A DNA stretch of 64,000 bases from an uncultured Lachnoclostridium sp. (GCA_944381625.1 CALWLW010000006.1:1-64000), one strand, 5' to 3'; positions 36,036 through 45,763 are shown, counted from the first letter of the stretch. The notes: generated by a model not told the origin, from the sequence alone. Numbers and translations: made by a program.

Positions 36036-37234
36036 ATTTATATTTGCTTGTATTTTTAATCCTGGCGGCGGGGGCGGTATGGGAATGGTTCCGGCCGCAA
36101 TATGGAAAATATATTTACTGGGGCTGCTGGGGGCTGGCGGCTGCCTGTCTCTGCCTGCGCTTTGGCCAGGGAACGGATTATGTGACCTATCATGCTATTT
36201 ATGAAACGATCCCAGCCCATATCGATTTGGCACAGGGATATATCTGCGGATTTTATCCGGAAATCGGATGGCGTCTGATATCGGCGCTGTTCAAACTGTT
36301 CCATGCTCCGTTCTGGGTCTTTACATTTGTGCTTGGCCTGGCGGATATGCTGCTTTTGCACCGGTTTTTGAATAAATATGTCCCGTTGCGGACGGCAGGG
36401 CTTTTTTTGTCTTACCCGGTGCTGTATATCGTTTATCTGGTGTCGGGACTCCGGCAGGGGCTGGCGATCTGTTTCTTCCTGGGAGTCGCGATTCCGTTTT
36501 ATGTGGAAAAGAAATGGGGAGGCTATGTGGCTGCTGTGGTGATCGCGGCCTCCTTTCACCGGGTGGGATACGCATGGCTGATATTGCCGGTGGTGTATTA
36601 TCTGCCTCTGGGCGTCATGCTGGCGCTGCTGGGCCTTTCCATCGCAGGCGGGCTGATCCTTCAGATCGGGGCAGTGGAGCAGTGGCTGACAGGACTTTTA
36701 CCTTCTTATCATGTGAAGCAGTTTCTGCTGGAAGGAAATCTGAGTCTTTTTGCAGTGGGAGAACGGTTGGCCAGTACGGCTGCGGTTTTGCTGCTCTATT
36801 TCTGGAAGCAGAAGAAAGAAGAAGGAGCAGGGCAGAGAACAACGCTTTTTCTAAAGGCATATTTGTGCGGGACCTGCTTCTATATGCTGTTATGCGGAAG
36901 TTCTTATTATGCCAGCCGGTATTGCGTGATTTTCAAAGTATTGGAATGTGCGTTGATCGTGTGGCTGATAACTGGAAAAAGTGCAGTGACAAGATGTGGA
37001 GCTTTGTTCTTTTTCTCACTGACATTGCTTATGGGTGTAAAAAATTTGAATGCGATGGTATCAGAAGCTTCTTATTATGGAGAAAAAGGAGTAACGGTTT
37101 TAAGCCTTCCATATATATCCATATGGGATCGGGACAAAATCAATCTATATTTTGATTATGAGGGAAGGCTGCACACAATATATGAAAGTAACGTGGAAGA
37201 TCAGGAACTTTGGAGAATAGGAACTCAGTATTAA
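36032..37234 (+). CDS. EpsG-family membrane protein, probable polysaccharide polymerase
   Basis: ATGA overlap with the epimerase gene. 400 residues with ten or more hydrophobic segments. The EpsG pattern is visible: RFGQGTDYVTYHAIYE near the N-terminus, YLVSGLRQGLAICFFLG, and a conserved His in ASFHRVGYAWLILP. EpsG proteins act as Wzy-like polymerases in Firmicutes. This is the second candidate polymerase in the window, after 7290. Confidence 0.8.
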   Translation: MNLYLLVFLILAAGAVWEWFRPQYGKYIYWGCWGLAAACLCLRFGQGTDYVTYHAIYETIPAHIDLAQGYICGFYPEIGWRLISALFKLFHAPFWVFTFVLGLADMLLLHRFLNKYVPLRTAGLFLSYPVLYIVYLVSGLRQGLAICFFLGVAIPFYVEKKWGGYVAAVVIAASFHRVGYAWLILPVVYYLPLGVMLALLGLSIAGGLILQIGAVEQWLTGLLPSYHVKQFLLEGNLSLFAVGERLASTAAVLLLYFWKQKKEEGAGQRTTLFLKAYLCGTCFYMLLCGSSYYASRYCVIFKVLECALIVWLITGKSAVTRCGALFFFSLTLLMGVKNLNAMVSEASYYGEKGVTVLSLPYISIWDRDKINLYFDYEGRLHTIYESNVEDQELWRIGTQY

Positions 37235-37243
37235 GGAGAGATT

Positions 37244-38275
37244 ATGCGTCTGGAGATTTTGGCGACGGCACTGCTGTATTTCGGCGGTACCTTTTTGACC
37301 GGATACACGCTGCGGCATCTGTTAAAATTGAAAAATGAAGGCTTTCTGTTTTCCATAGTGTCAGGAACCATGCTCTGGTGGGCGGTGATGGAATTGATCC
37401 TGGTTCCTATGACCATGATGCTTGCATCGTTCAGCCATTTTGTCATTTTGTATACCGTTGTTGTACTGATATTGACAGCTGCCGGCCTTTTTTTCTGGAA
37501 GGATATTGTGGAAGATGGAAAATATTTGATCAGAAATATAAAGGAGTATCTGACATTCGGTCACTTGATTGCGCTGTTATTGATCTGTTATCAATTGTAT
37601 TTTATTCACCATCACATGTACCTGGAATGGGATGATACGTATTATGTAAATTTGGCCAATGAAGCGGTATATTCTGATCAAATTTACTGGATTTATCCAG
37701 AAACAGGGGCTTTCCCTGATTTTGACAAAAGATATGTATTGTCTTTATGGCCGATTTTTTATGCGTGGCTGTCGAAATTGATTGGGGTAATGCCGACCAT
37801 TATGGCACATACGATCCTGCCCTGGCTGATTATTCCATTGGCATATATGGTGTATGCACTAGTTGGAAGACGTTTGTTCCCGGAAGATCATGAGACCCAG
37901 GGGATGTTTTTGGCAATGGCTGTTCTTCTGCATTTGTTTATGAGCGGTCAGCATACTTCCGGGCTGACGTTTTTGAGCATTACGCCATGGGTAGGAAAAG
38001 GAGTGCTTGCTGCTGTATTGATCCCTATGCTGTTTTACCTGGTTTTCAGGGCTCTGCGGGACAGAAAGGCATGTGACTGGGTGCTTTTGGGAATTACCGG
38101 ATTGGGAGGCTGTCTGTTATCTTCCATGGCTATTATGCTGACTCCGGTGTTTATAGGAGTATCTGTATTTCTGTATGCGATCTGTCATAAAAAACCTGTA
38201 GACATAATATATGGAGTTGCTTCCTGTATTCCTTGCCTGATTTTGGGGATCTATTATATTTATTTGATTAGCTAG
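37244..38275 (+). CDS. Membrane protein, DUF6077-like, N-terminal part of a gene split by an in-frame TAG
   Basis: 343 residues with about ten hydrophobic segments; AAGGAGAG precedes the ATG. The loop HHMYLEWDDTYYVNLANEAVYS has the Asp-Asp of GT-C-type enzymes, and SITPWVGKGVLAAVLIP is a conserved-looking segment of DUF6077 proteins as I recall them. The stop TAG at 38273 is followed in the same frame by five codons and then the next gene's ATG, so 37244-39076 would read as one protein of about 610 residues without that stop. It is either a nonsense mutation or a natural split with coupling. Confidence 0.6.
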   Translation: MRLEILATALLYFGGTFLTGYTLRHLLKLKNEGFLFSIVSGTMLWWAVMELILVPMTMMLASFSHFVILYTVVVLILTAAGLFFWKDIVEDGKYLIRNIKEYLTFGHLIALLLICYQLYFIHHHMYLEWDDTYYVNLANEAVYSDQIYWIYPETGAFPDFDKRYVLSLWPIFYAWLSKLIGVMPTIMAHTILPWLIIPLAYMVYALVGRRLFPEDHETQGMFLAMAVLLHLFMSGQHTSGLTFLSITPWVGKGVLAAVLIPMLFYLVFRALRDRKACDWVLLGITGLGGCLLSSMAIMLTPVFIGVSVFLYAICHKKPVDIIYGVASCIPCLILGIYYIYLIS

Positions 38276-38290
38276 GAGAAAAGAGTATTT

Positions 38291-39076
38291 ATGCTGGAGT
38301 TTTTGGAAATAGCAAAAACTGATTTTTGGGAAACCTTTGGGGGGGCATGGATCTTCCCTGTTTTGATAATTTCTATTGTGTGGATACTGGCAGGAGAAAA
38401 AGGGTGGGGAAGAAAGATACTTTTGGGAATTTTACCGCTGGCATTTCTTTTTCTTTACTGGTGCCCCATATCGGGTATGCTATTTATTAAACTGTTGGGG
38501 GATGAAGTATATTGGAGGATTCTCTGGCTGATTCCACTGGCGATTGTAATTCCATATGCGGGATGTATTTTGCTGAAAAAACTGGACGGGATTAAGAAAT
38601 GGACTGTTTTTATGGTTTTGCTGCTGGTGCTGGCAGTATGCGGCAAACCAGTGCTGTCAACAGAATGGTTTGAACCGTCTGTAAATGCATATAAAATTCC
38701 CCAGTATGTGATTGAAGTATGTGATCTGCTTCCCAGCAATATACATGCCATGGTGTCCAACCGTTTAATGCCTTATATCAGACAATGCGATCCGACAATT
38801 ACTTTGGAATATGGGAGAAATGCATTAAATTATAATGGAATAACAGAGACGGATTCCAAAGAACAGTTATTATATTTGGAAGCGCAGAAGTCAGAGGTAG
38901 ATTTAAGCGTGCTGCTGCCCCTGGCCAGAGAGGCGGATATTGCTTTTTTGGTTTTTTCCAATAACAGGACTTATATCGGAAACTGGGAAGATTATGGATA
39001 TAGGGAATACGGCACTACAGATGAATTTTGTATTTTTGTGGATGTGAATTATGAAGGTACGCAGGAGGAAGCCTGA
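38291..39076 (+). CDS. Membrane protein, C-terminal part of the split DUF6077-like gene
   Basis: 261 residues in the same frame as the upstream gene. AGGAGA (38274-38279) overlaps the upstream stop and could act as a ribosome site 11 bases before this ATG, so the part may still be made. Three to four helices (about 20-130) are followed by a soluble domain of about 120 residues with VSNRLMPYIRQCDPTITLEYGRN. Seven consecutive G at 38339-38345 lie in the frame without disrupting it. No function known. Confidence 0.55.
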   Translation: MLEFLEIAKTDFWETFGGAWIFPVLIISIVWILAGEKGWGRKILLGILPLAFLFLYWCPISGMLFIKLLGDEVYWRILWLIPLAIVIPYAGCILLKKLDGIKKWTVFMVLLLVLAVCGKPVLSTEWFEPSVNAYKIPQYVIEVCDLLPSNIHAMVSNRLMPYIRQCDPTITLEYGRNALNYNGITETDSKEQLLYLEAQKSEVDLSVLLPLAREADIAFLVFSNNRTYIGNWEDYGYREYGTTDEFCIFVDVNYEGTQEEA

Positions 39077-40665
39077 TGAAAAAATCCATGATTAAAGAGA
39101 ATATGGCCGGCATCATTTTTATCGCACTCGTAATGATGATTATGATATTTTGGTGTGTGCGTAAGTCGGATTTTTTTATTGATGAGATTTATACATACGG
39201 ACTTTCAAATTCTTATTATGCTCCATTTTTAGGAGATATATTAAAGGACGGCAGCCAGATTTTGACCAGAGATGACTTATATGATTACTTAACTGTGTCG
39301 GGAGATGATGCGTTTCAATTTGGATCGGTTTATTATAATCAAACACAGGATACGCAGCCTCCTCTTCATTACTTTTTCATGCATTTCTTTTCTTCTATTG
39401 TCAAAGGGAGCTATTCTAAATGGATAGGGCTGTCAATCAATATTGTTCTATATTTTTTGACTCTTTTGGTTCTGTATAATATGGGAATCTGCATTTTGAA
39501 AAGTAAGAAAGCATCCGCACTGGCGCTTCTTTTTTATGGCCTGAGTTACGGAGGGTTATCTACGGCTCTGATGATACGCATGTATCTGCTTATGACGTTT
39601 TTAACCGTATGTTTTGCGTATATTGTTTTAAAACTCATGCTGGGGGAGGAACGAAAACGATATTTTATTGGCGCGGCAGTTCTGCTATTCTTAGGATTAA
39701 TGACACAGTACTTTTTTGTTGTGTTTGCGTTCTTTTTCAGCGCGTTTTTTTGCCTTCGGGAACTTAAGCTGGGCCATATGAAAAGGGTGCTGCTTTATGC
39801 GGTATGCTCTTTCAGCGCAATTTTTCTTTTTTATGCGGCATATCCCAGTGTCGTAACACACTTATTTGCGGATAAACTTGTCTCTGGACGTACTGCGGTG
39901 GCCAATATGACGGATGCGTCAGGCATGGGACTTAGCATATATTCCTTTGTCATGCAGACCCTTTCCAGTTATAAAACCTTGTTGTTGGCAGTGGGAGTTG
40001 TATGCCTGATAGGTATTCTCAGGATAAAAAGGATAGTGAAAGAGTATCTCAAAAATTACAGTGAAACTGACACAGTTCTGATTTTGCTGGCTGTTTCTAC
40101 AGTTTTAACTCTGATTTTGATTGCTGTGATTTCTCCTGTAACAGCACTGAGATATGTATATAATATACTGCCATTTATCGCAATTGTGGGGGTGGGAATT
40201 GTGCAAAACGTATGGAGCCATGGGTGGATAAACCGCAGTTCTAATATATTTCTGCTGCTTAGCGCAGTACTGTGCATCTGTATAGGACTTGCTGTACAGC
40301 CTATGTATGTGGAAAATCTTTCAAAAGAAGATTTCCAGATTATAGGAAAGTACACCAATTTGCCTTGCGTTTTTTTTGATAAGACGTATGATACTTATAG
40401 GTCACGGCCTGCAATTTCGCAAGTTGTTATGGAACTGATAGGTTTCGAAGAAGTGTTTGTAACAGATGACTTCACAGGAAAGCAGGCAGAAAAATATCTC
40501 GAAAATAAAAATCTTGAGGATGGAATTGTTTTGTATGTGGGTACATATGATGGGCTGGGTGAGGACGATTGTGAAAATGTTTTAGATACAATCTCAGAAA
40601 ACATGGGATTTACCTATGAATTTTTGACAAGTTCAGGATATTCAAAAATATATAGGTTGTATTAA
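39076..40665 (+). CDS. GT-C-type membrane glycosyltransferase (GT39/ArnT-like)
   Basis: 529 residues. TGATG overlap with the previous gene. The first helix is followed by RKSDFFIDEIYTYGLSNS, the acidic DE motif of loop 1 in PMT/ArnT-like enzymes, and by QDTQPPLHYFFMHFFS, the second typical motif. About twelve helices and a C-terminal extracytoplasmic domain follow. Such enzymes move a sugar from a polyprenyl-phosphate donor to an acceptor outside the membrane. The convergent GtrB/GtrA pair at 40711-41902 could supply that donor. Confidence 0.75.
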   Translation: MKKSMIKENMAGIIFIALVMMIMIFWCVRKSDFFIDEIYTYGLSNSYYAPFLGDILKDGSQILTRDDLYDYLTVSGDDAFQFGSVYYNQTQDTQPPLHYFFMHFFSSIVKGSYSKWIGLSINIVLYFLTLLVLYNMGICILKSKKASALALLFYGLSYGGLSTALMIRMYLLMTFLTVCFAYIVLKLMLGEERKRYFIGAAVLLFLGLMTQYFFVVFAFFFSAFFCLRELKLGHMKRVLLYAVCSFSAIFLFYAAYPSVVTHLFADKLVSGRTAVANMTDASGMGLSIYSFVMQTLSSYKTLLLAVGVVCLIGILRIKRIVKEYLKNYSETDTVLILLAVSTVLTLILIAVISPVTALRYVYNILPFIAIVGVGIVQNVWSHGWINRSSNIFLLLSAVLCICIGLAVQPMYVENLSKEDFQIIGKYTNLPCVFFDKTYDTYRSRPAISQVVMELIGFEEVFVTDDFTGKQAEKYLENKNLEDGIVLYVGTYDGLGEDDCENVLDTISENMGFTYEFLTSSGYSKIYRLY

Positions 40666-40675
40666 AAGAAAATGA

Positions 40676-40694
40676 AGGGGGAAATCTCCCCCCT
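40676..40694. terminator. Hairpin terminator between convergent units
   Basis: AGGGGG (40676-40681) pairs with CCCCCT (40689-40694). On the minus strand a T-rich stretch follows, so it best serves the GtrB/GtrA transcript; it may also stop the plus-strand unit. Confidence 0.6.
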
Positions 40695-40710
40695 CAGCCA
40701 GTCGTACTAT

Positions 40711-41472
40711 TTATTTGCAAAACAGTCTCAGGCGCAGTGCTGTGATCAGACTATCTTTTGTGGTTTTTAAAATGCGCATTTTACTTTCGCCGACTTTGCT
40801 GTCATAGTAGAGTTCAAATGGAACTTCAGCAAAAACACATCCTGAGCGGTGGAGCTTGTAGAGCAGTTCCATCATACAGGAAAATGAACGCATGGTGATA
40901 AGACTTTTTTGATATTTATTGTGGGCCCTTTTTAGTGCGTTATATGTGTATACACGGAATCCGCAGGTGTAGTCCTTTACATTTGGGACATGCAGAACGA
41001 TGGAATAGTAAAGTTTGGCTCCATCGCTGAGAAACAGACGGTTAGATGGTACTCCATGAATGGACGCGCCAGGCTGGTACCGGGATGCAATTACACACCC
41101 GGCGCCGGAATTTATTTTATCAATCATGCTGTGTACAAAACGTGGTTTGTGAGTATTGTCGCCATCCATAAAACATAATAAGTCGTTGGAATTACTGTCC
41201 GCATGTTTCAAAAAATCTTTGACAGCCGTGGACAAGGCGCCGCCTAAATTCCTGTTTTGCTTATGTGCGATGACACGAACTTCCTGATAGGAGTTTTCCA
41301 GACGGCGAATAATTTCCAGCGTATTATCTGTACTTTTGTCATCAATAGGTACAATTACAAGTTCATAATTTTGGGCGAGAAGACTGTCTTTCTCTTTCAG
41401 CCATTCATGAATCAGGCTTTCAATATTTCCGGATTCGTTGTAGCAGGGAAGGTAAGCAAATAATTTATTCAT
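40711..41472 (-). CDS. Family 2 glycosyltransferase, polyprenyl-phosphate sugar synthase type (GtrB/DPM1-like)
   Basis: 253 residues: MNKLFAYLPCYNESGNIESLI, VPIDDKSTDNTLEII, FMDGDNTHKPRF and the loop SRYQPGASIHGVPSNR, followed by CGFRVYTYNAL, all features of DPM1/GtrB-type enzymes. The C-terminus lacks the two helices of GtrB/CsbB, so it is the soluble DPM1-like form. It would make a polyprenyl-phosphate-linked sugar at the inner face. It overlaps the GtrA-like gene by eight bases. Confidence 0.85.
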   Translation of the reverse strand: MNKLFAYLPCYNESGNIESLIHEWLKEKDSLLAQNYELVIVPIDDKSTDNTLEIIRRLENSYQEVRVIAHKQNRNLGGALSTAVKDFLKHADSNSNDLLCFMDGDNTHKPRFVHSMIDKINSGAGCVIASRYQPGASIHGVPSNRLFLSDGAKLYYSIVLHVPNVKDYTCGFRVYTYNALKRAHNKYQKSLITMRSFSCMMELLYKLHRSGCVFAEVPFELYYDSKVGESKMRILKTTKDSLITALRLRLFCK

Positions 41473-41902
41473 GGTTCGTATTCCTTTCTAACAAAATATA
41501 TAAATACTTACGGATAAAATACATGACAAAAAAGGGTACTAAGACAGATACGCCTTTTCCAAACAAGAAAGCGAGCCAGACGGGGGCGTATTTAACTGCA
41601 AATGAATATGTATTTGCTATTAAAAAGTTTGCAAAAAGCAGTCCCACTCCGGACGTCCCAAGATAAATGATAAAGGAATAAAGATTGTACTGAGTATGGA
41701 AAACGGTTTTCGCGGAAAGAAAATAGTGTAAGAAAAATCCGGATATGATGCCAATGGTATTGGCGATGGTCAGATCAATACCTAAGATCTGGAAAAAAAT
41801 CCATACAACCATGGTATCCAAAATGGTTGATAAAACCGAAAAAAACAGGTATGTTAAAATTTTTTCAAATTTGCGGTACAGTGTAACTATCATTTGCAGC
41901 AT
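41465..41902 (-). CDS. GtrA-family membrane protein
   Basis: I choose the start at 41902 (GTGAGG upstream on the minus strand); the frame also has an ATG at 41959. The 145-residue product has four hydrophobic segments (EKILTYLFFSVLSTILDTMVVW and on) with the GtrA layout, and NTIGIISGFFLHYFLSAKTVF. GtrA proteins are thought to flip polyprenyl-phosphate-sugar made by the partner GT2. Both genes are AT-rich. The acting GT-C enzyme is probably one of the neighbouring multi-pass proteins (39076 is the closest). Confidence 0.85.
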   Translation of the reverse strand: MLQMIVTLYRKFEKILTYLFFSVLSTILDTMVVWIFFQILGIDLTIANTIGIISGFFLHYFLSAKTVFHTQYNLYSFIIYLGTSGVGLLFANFLIANTYSFAVKYAPVWLAFLFGKGVSVLVPFFVMYFIRKYLYILLERNTNHE

Positions 41903-41985
41903 TTCGACATAATCCTCACTTTCGACATACAGTTTAAAACATAACAGATTTAAAAGCAATACTGGATTTTAATTTACGCTCCGAT

Positions 41986-41991
41986 TATAAT
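41986..41991 (+). promoter_or_regulatory. Probable -10 box upstream of the 42053 unit
   Basis: A perfect TATAAT at 41986-41991; the -35 region is poor (TGGATT at 41963-41968, 17-nt spacer). The same octamer ATTATAAT also reads as a -10 box on the minus strand for the GtrA/GtrB unit, so the 41903-42052 gap may hold two divergent promoters. Confidence 0.4.
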
Positions 41992-42052
41992 GACAAATAA
42001 TCGAAAATGAAGTAAAATGGAACTATCTCTTTCAGGAAGGAACAAATGTATC

Positions 42053-43291
42053 ATGAATCAAGTGAGAAAACTCAAAGTGTTTGTAAAAACATTTTTTATT
42101 TTGATTGCCGTTTTCTTTGTCTCTATGGCGTTGGTGTACTGCATCCCCACGTCCTGGATCCAGGGAAATGTGGAAAAATCGGTGGAAGTGATGGAAGGGG
42201 AGGGAGAATATCCCATGTACTTTTTCTACCGCCACAGCGCAATCATCGATGTGCATACGGACAAGCTGATGTATGAGAGCCTGATTCAGAACCGCGATTA
42301 TTATAATCCGATTCAGGCGTCCGTAAGCATCAATCAGTATCCCCGCTACTGGCACGGCTACCAGGTAATCCTGCGGCCGCTGACCGTGATTTTTCAGGTG
42401 CAGGAAGTACGGTATCTGGGGATGCTGACGTTTCATCTTTTATTTTTCTGGAGCGCATGGCTGATGGCGAAGAAGACAAAGCCTCTTTACGCCATGCTCT
42501 ATGTGTTGACAGTGGCCAGTGGTTACATTGTATTTCTGCCGGTCTGCCTTCAGTTTTTGACCACATTTCTGGTGCTGTTTGTATCTTTGATTGTCTTATT
42601 AAGCAGGTATGACAGGGAGAAACCTATACCGGCAGTGAAATGGATGTTGTATTTCTTCGTTGTGGGGATGGTGGAGAACTTTTTCGATTTCCTGACTTAT
42701 CCGATTCTTACCTTGGGAATTCCGTTGATTCTGCTGCTCTGGCTGAGAGTGCGGGATGAGCAGGCGGATTTTAAGCAGAATTTTTGGTTTATGTTCAAGG
42801 CTTCCTTATCCTGGTTCCTGGGGTATGCGCTCACATGGATCAGTAAATGGCTGATTGCCACCGTGGTACTGGGCGTGAGGTATTTCTGGAGAACCATGAG
42901 CGTGGTACAGTACCGGCTGGAAGGCAGCGAGGAGGAACCGTTGGACCGCATCGGTACAATCCAGAGAAATCTAAAAGCATGGCTGAATGTCCAGGACGGC
43001 GGCGTGATCTCATGGAGTAAAATAGCATTGCTGGTTTTGATCGCGGCAGTCGTGCTGATGATCTGGAGGAAGCTCAAGGACTGGAAGACGGTGGGAGCGT
43101 ATCTGCCGATCCTGATTGTGGCATTATATCCGTATATCTGGTATCTGGTGATGTCCAATCATTCACAGATCCACTATTGGTATACTTATCGGGCGCAGCT
43201 GGTGGCGTTGTTTGGCGGCTTGGTGTTTCTGGCGGCGATTCTTAGGGAAAGAAAGCCGGATAAAGCAATACAAGGAGAGATGGAAGGATGA
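42053..43291 (+). CDS. Multi-pass membrane protein of unknown family (paralogue of 13215-14483)
   Basis: I choose the ATG at 42053 (AGGAAGG 12 bases upstream) over the ATG at 42017. The 412-residue product repeats the motifs of the protein at 13215: [48 protein letters not shown] and [16 protein letters not shown]. Layout is one N-terminal helix, a soluble segment, then about eight helices. It lies in an operon with an FAD oxidoreductase. The spacing and the conserved His/Asn/Trp residues in the last outer loop suggest an enzyme of lipid-linked sugars, but no function is known to me. Confidence 0.65.
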   Translation: MNQVRKLKVFVKTFFILIAVFFVSMALVYCIPTSWIQGNVEKSVEVMEGEGEYPMYFFYRHSAIIDVHTDKLMYESLIQNRDYYNPIQASVSINQYPRYWHGYQVILRPLTVIFQVQEVRYLGMLTFHLLFFWSAWLMAKKTKPLYAMLYVLTVASGYIVFLPVCLQFLTTFLVLFVSLIVLLSRYDREKPIPAVKWMLYFFVVGMVENFFDFLTYPILTLGIPLILLLWLRVRDEQADFKQNFWFMFKASLSWFLGYALTWISKWLIATVVLGVRYFWRTMSVVQYRLEGSEEEPLDRIGTIQRNLKAWLNVQDGGVISWSKIALLVLIAAVVLMIWRKLKDWKTVGAYLPILIVALYPYIWYLVMSNHSQIHYWYTYRAQLVALFGGLVFLAAILRERKPDKAIQGEMEG

Positions 43292-44850
43292 AAAAAGTAG
43301 TAATCATCGGAGCGGGCCCGGCAGGACTGACGGCTGCCTTTGAATTAAAGAAAAAAGCTTCCCAGGATTTTGATGTGACGATCCTGGAAGAGAGCGGGGA
43401 GATCGGCGGCATTTCCAGGACCGTTAAGTATAAGAATAACCGGATGGACATTGGCGGCCACCGCTTTTTCTCGAAAGATCCCAGCGTGATGAAATGGTGG
43501 AAGGATCTGATGCCCATGCAGGGCGCTCCGGCATATGACGACAAAAAGCTGAAAAGGGAAAAAACGCTTGCGAAAGGCGGCCCGGATCCGGAAAAGGAAG
43601 ACCGGGTGATGCTGGTACGCCAGAGGGTGTCCCGTATTTATTATAAAAAGAAATTTTTTGATTATCCGGTTTCCATGAAGCCTCAGACATTTATCAACAT
43701 GGGCTTTGCCCAGACGGTAAAAGCCGGATTCAGTTATCTGGGGTCCTGCGTGCATAAGCTGCCGGAGAATTCTCTGGAAAATTTCTATGTGAACCGGTTT
43801 GGACGCGTCCTTTATGGCATGTTTTTTGAAGGTTATACAGAGAAGCTGTGGGGACGCCATCCCAGGGAAATCTCCGCGGACTGGGGAGCTCAGAGGGTAA
43901 AAGGACTGTCCATTATGGCGGTGGTAAAGGACATGTTCGGGAAACTGGCTCCGGGCAAAAAAGGACGCAAAGTAGAGACTTCCCTGATCGAAGAATTTAT
44001 TTATCCCAAATACGGCCCAGGGCAGCTCTGGGAGACGGCGGCGGCGGAAATCGAAGCAATGGGAGGCCGTATCCAGAAGAACAGTAAGGTTGTGGGAATA
44101 AAAACAGGGGGCGGCAGAGTGACGGCTCTGGAGATACAGGAACCGGACGGGAAGATCAGTGTGGTGGAAGGAGACATTTTTATTTCCTCCATGCCGTTAA
44201 AGGATCTTGTGGAAGGAATGGGAGCGTCTGTGCCGCAGGAAATCCAAACGATTGCCAAGGGACTTCCCTACCGGGACTTTGTGACGGTGGGGCTTCTGGT
44301 AGATCATCTGAATTTGAAAAACCTGACCAAGATCCGGACCTTGAATAATATTGTCCCGGATTGTTGGATTTACGTGCAGGATACAGGCGTAAAGCTGGGC
44401 CGCATACAGATATTTAACAACTGGTCTCCGTATTTGGTAGAGGATGTAGATCACAAGGTCTGGATTGGATTGGAGTATTTCTGTAACGAAGGCGATGCGT
44501 TCTGGAATCTATCGGATGATAAATGTGTGCGCCTGGCAGTGGAAGAACTGGTTCGCATGGGAGTGATCAATAGGAAAGAAGATGTGCTGGATTCCCACAG
44601 GGAGAAGGTAAAGAAGGCATATCCGGCATATTTTGATACGTATGGACAGATTGACCAGTTGATTGAGTACCTGAACGGATTTGAGAATCTGTACTGCGTG
44701 GGACGCAACGGACAGCATCGCTACAACAATATGGATCATTCCATGGTAACTGCTTTTGAAACGGTGAAAAATATTATCTCCGGTGAAAGATCCAGGGATA
44801 ATATCTGGAATGTGAACACAGAAAAAGAATATCATGAAGAGAAAGCATAA
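43288..44850 (+). CDS. FAD-dependent oxidoreductase, amine-oxidase/UDP-galactopyranose-mutase-like superfamily
   Basis: ATGA overlap with the previous gene. 520 residues: dinucleotide site [20 protein letters not shown], then [13 protein letters not shown] and [15 protein letters not shown], which is the GG-H pattern of the UGM/protoporphyrinogen-oxidase-like group, and a C-terminal FAD motif [20 protein letters not shown]. It is longer than UGM (about 370-390 residues), so it is probably a relative found in glycan clusters. Substrate unknown; possibly a lipid-linked or nucleotide sugar. Confidence 0.8.
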   Translation: MKKVVIIGAGPAGLTAAFELKKKASQDFDVTILEESGEIGGISRTVKYKNNRMDIGGHRFFSKDPSVMKWWKDLMPMQGAPAYDDKKLKREKTLAKGGPDPEKEDRVMLVRQRVSRIYYKKKFFDYPVSMKPQTFINMGFAQTVKAGFSYLGSCVHKLPENSLENFYVNRFGRVLYGMFFEGYTEKLWGRHPREISADWGAQRVKGLSIMAVVKDMFGKLAPGKKGRKVETSLIEEFIYPKYGPGQLWETAAAEIEAMGGRIQKNSKVVGIKTGGGRVTALEIQEPDGKISVVEGDIFISSMPLKDLVEGMGASVPQEIQTIAKGLPYRDFVTVGLLVDHLNLKNLTKIRTLNNIVPDCWIYVQDTGVKLGRIQIFNNWSPYLVEDVDHKVWIGLEYFCNEGDAFWNLSDDKCVRLAVEELVRMGVINRKEDVLDSHREKVKKAYPAYFDTYGQIDQLIEYLNGFENLYCVGRNGQHRYNNMDHSMVTAFETVKNIISGERSRDNIWNVNTEKEYHEEKA

Positions 44851-44882
44851 AAAGACGCCTGCCTCAGTGCAGGCGCTTTTTT
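44851..44882. terminator. Rho-independent terminator after the FAD oxidoreductase, overlapping the end of the convergent GT2 gene
   Basis: CGCCTGC (44856-44862) pairs with GCAGGCG (44869-44875), followed by six T (44877-44882) and preceded by A-rich sequence, so it can work in both directions. The stop codon of the minus-strand GT2 gene lies in the loop (44864-44866). Confidence 0.85.
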
Positions 44883-45652
44883 CGTACCCGATCCGTCAGT
44901 TTCTGCCCGAAAAGGCGCTTGACGCCTTCTTTCATGTAAAACTTTACTTCCCGAAGCATCCACGCGGGAGTGAGATGGAAGATCCCCAGCTCTTTCTGCA
45001 TCCTTTTTTTCTCCTGGTGGGAGATCCATTTGTTCTGATCCGAATACCCGGCGATCTCATAGATACTGACCGGCATGGGCCGGTAGTCAAAGGTGACGCC
45101 CTGTAAATACATGGAGAGAAAGAAATGGTGGTCGGCGCAGACCCGGTAGGTGATATCGTAAGGATGCTCCGTCAGAAGCTGACGCTCAACAAACACGGAC
45201 TGGTGGCAGAAGGCCATTTCCCACCGGAGATGATCCAGCGGAAGCGCGGGATAGAGCTTCTGTCTGCCCTGGTAAATGCAGAGCGTATCTCCATAGATGA
45301 TCTGCCCATGGGCCGGAACGGAGAAGATGTTTTCCAGTACATCCGGCGCAGCCAGGAGATCTCCGGCGTTCAGAAAGAGGAGCCATTGTCCCCGGGCCAT
45401 GCGGACGCCTTTATTCATGGCGTCATAAATACCCTGATCCGGTTCCGATGTGAAACGGAAAGGAATGTTTTTCTGAAGAAAAGAGGAGCGGGCTTCTTCC
45501 AGAAGCCGACAGGTTCCGTCGGTGGAAGCTCCGTCTATGACCAGATATTCAAACTCCGTCCAGGTCTGCGAAAGCAGGCTGTCTATGGTGGGGGAAAGTA
45601 CGCTGGAGGAATTATAACAAACGGTAATCACGGATAGAACAGGGGCAGACAT
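44864..45652 (-). CDS. Family 2 glycosyltransferase (GT-A fold)
   Basis: 262 residues: LSVITVCYNSSSVLSPTIDS, LVIDGASTDGTCRLLEE, FTSEPDQGIYDAMNKGVRMA and LFLNAGDLL, the set typical of WcaE/WcaA-like colanic-acid type GT2 enzymes, with Asn-Ala-Gly-Asp in place of the DxD. It is a single-gene unit with its own promoter, reading against both neighbours. Acceptor and donor unknown. Confidence 0.9.
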   Translation of the reverse strand: MSAPVLSVITVCYNSSSVLSPTIDSLLSQTWTEFEYLVIDGASTDGTCRLLEEARSSFLQKNIPFRFTSEPDQGIYDAMNKGVRMARGQWLLFLNAGDLLAAPDVLENIFSVPAHGQIIYGDTLCIYQGRQKLYPALPLDHLRWEMAFCHQSVFVERQLLTEHPYDITYRVCADHHFFLSMYLQGVTFDYRPMPVSIYEIAGYSDQNKWISHQEKKRMQKELGIFHLTPAWMLREVKFYMKEGVKRLFGQKLTDRVRKKRLH

Positions 45653-45682
45653 AAAAGCGTCTCCTTTCGTATATGATGGAAT

Positions 45683-45711
45683 ATTATAGGGTAAAATCGC
45701 CCGGAGGGCAA
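45683..45711 (-). promoter_or_regulatory. Sigma-A promoter of the minus-strand GT2 gene
   Basis: Minus strand: TTGCCC (45711-45706), 17-nt spacer, perfect TATAAT (45688-45683). Confidence 0.7.
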
Positions 45712-45734
45712 GCCCTCTCCGCCGGAGGCAGACA

Positions 45735-45763
45735 TAGACAAATGGCGCCGGGTAGGGTAGAAT
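45735..45763 (+). promoter_or_regulatory. Candidate promoter of the 45796 gene
   Basis: TAGACA (45735-45740), 17-nt spacer, TAGAAT (45758-45763), back to back with the minus-strand promoter at 45683-45711. Confidence 0.55.

Noticed and set aside
38339..38345. Run of seven G near the start of the second half of the split DUF6077-like gene
   Set aside because: No frame change at the run; the break in this gene is the TAG at 38273.
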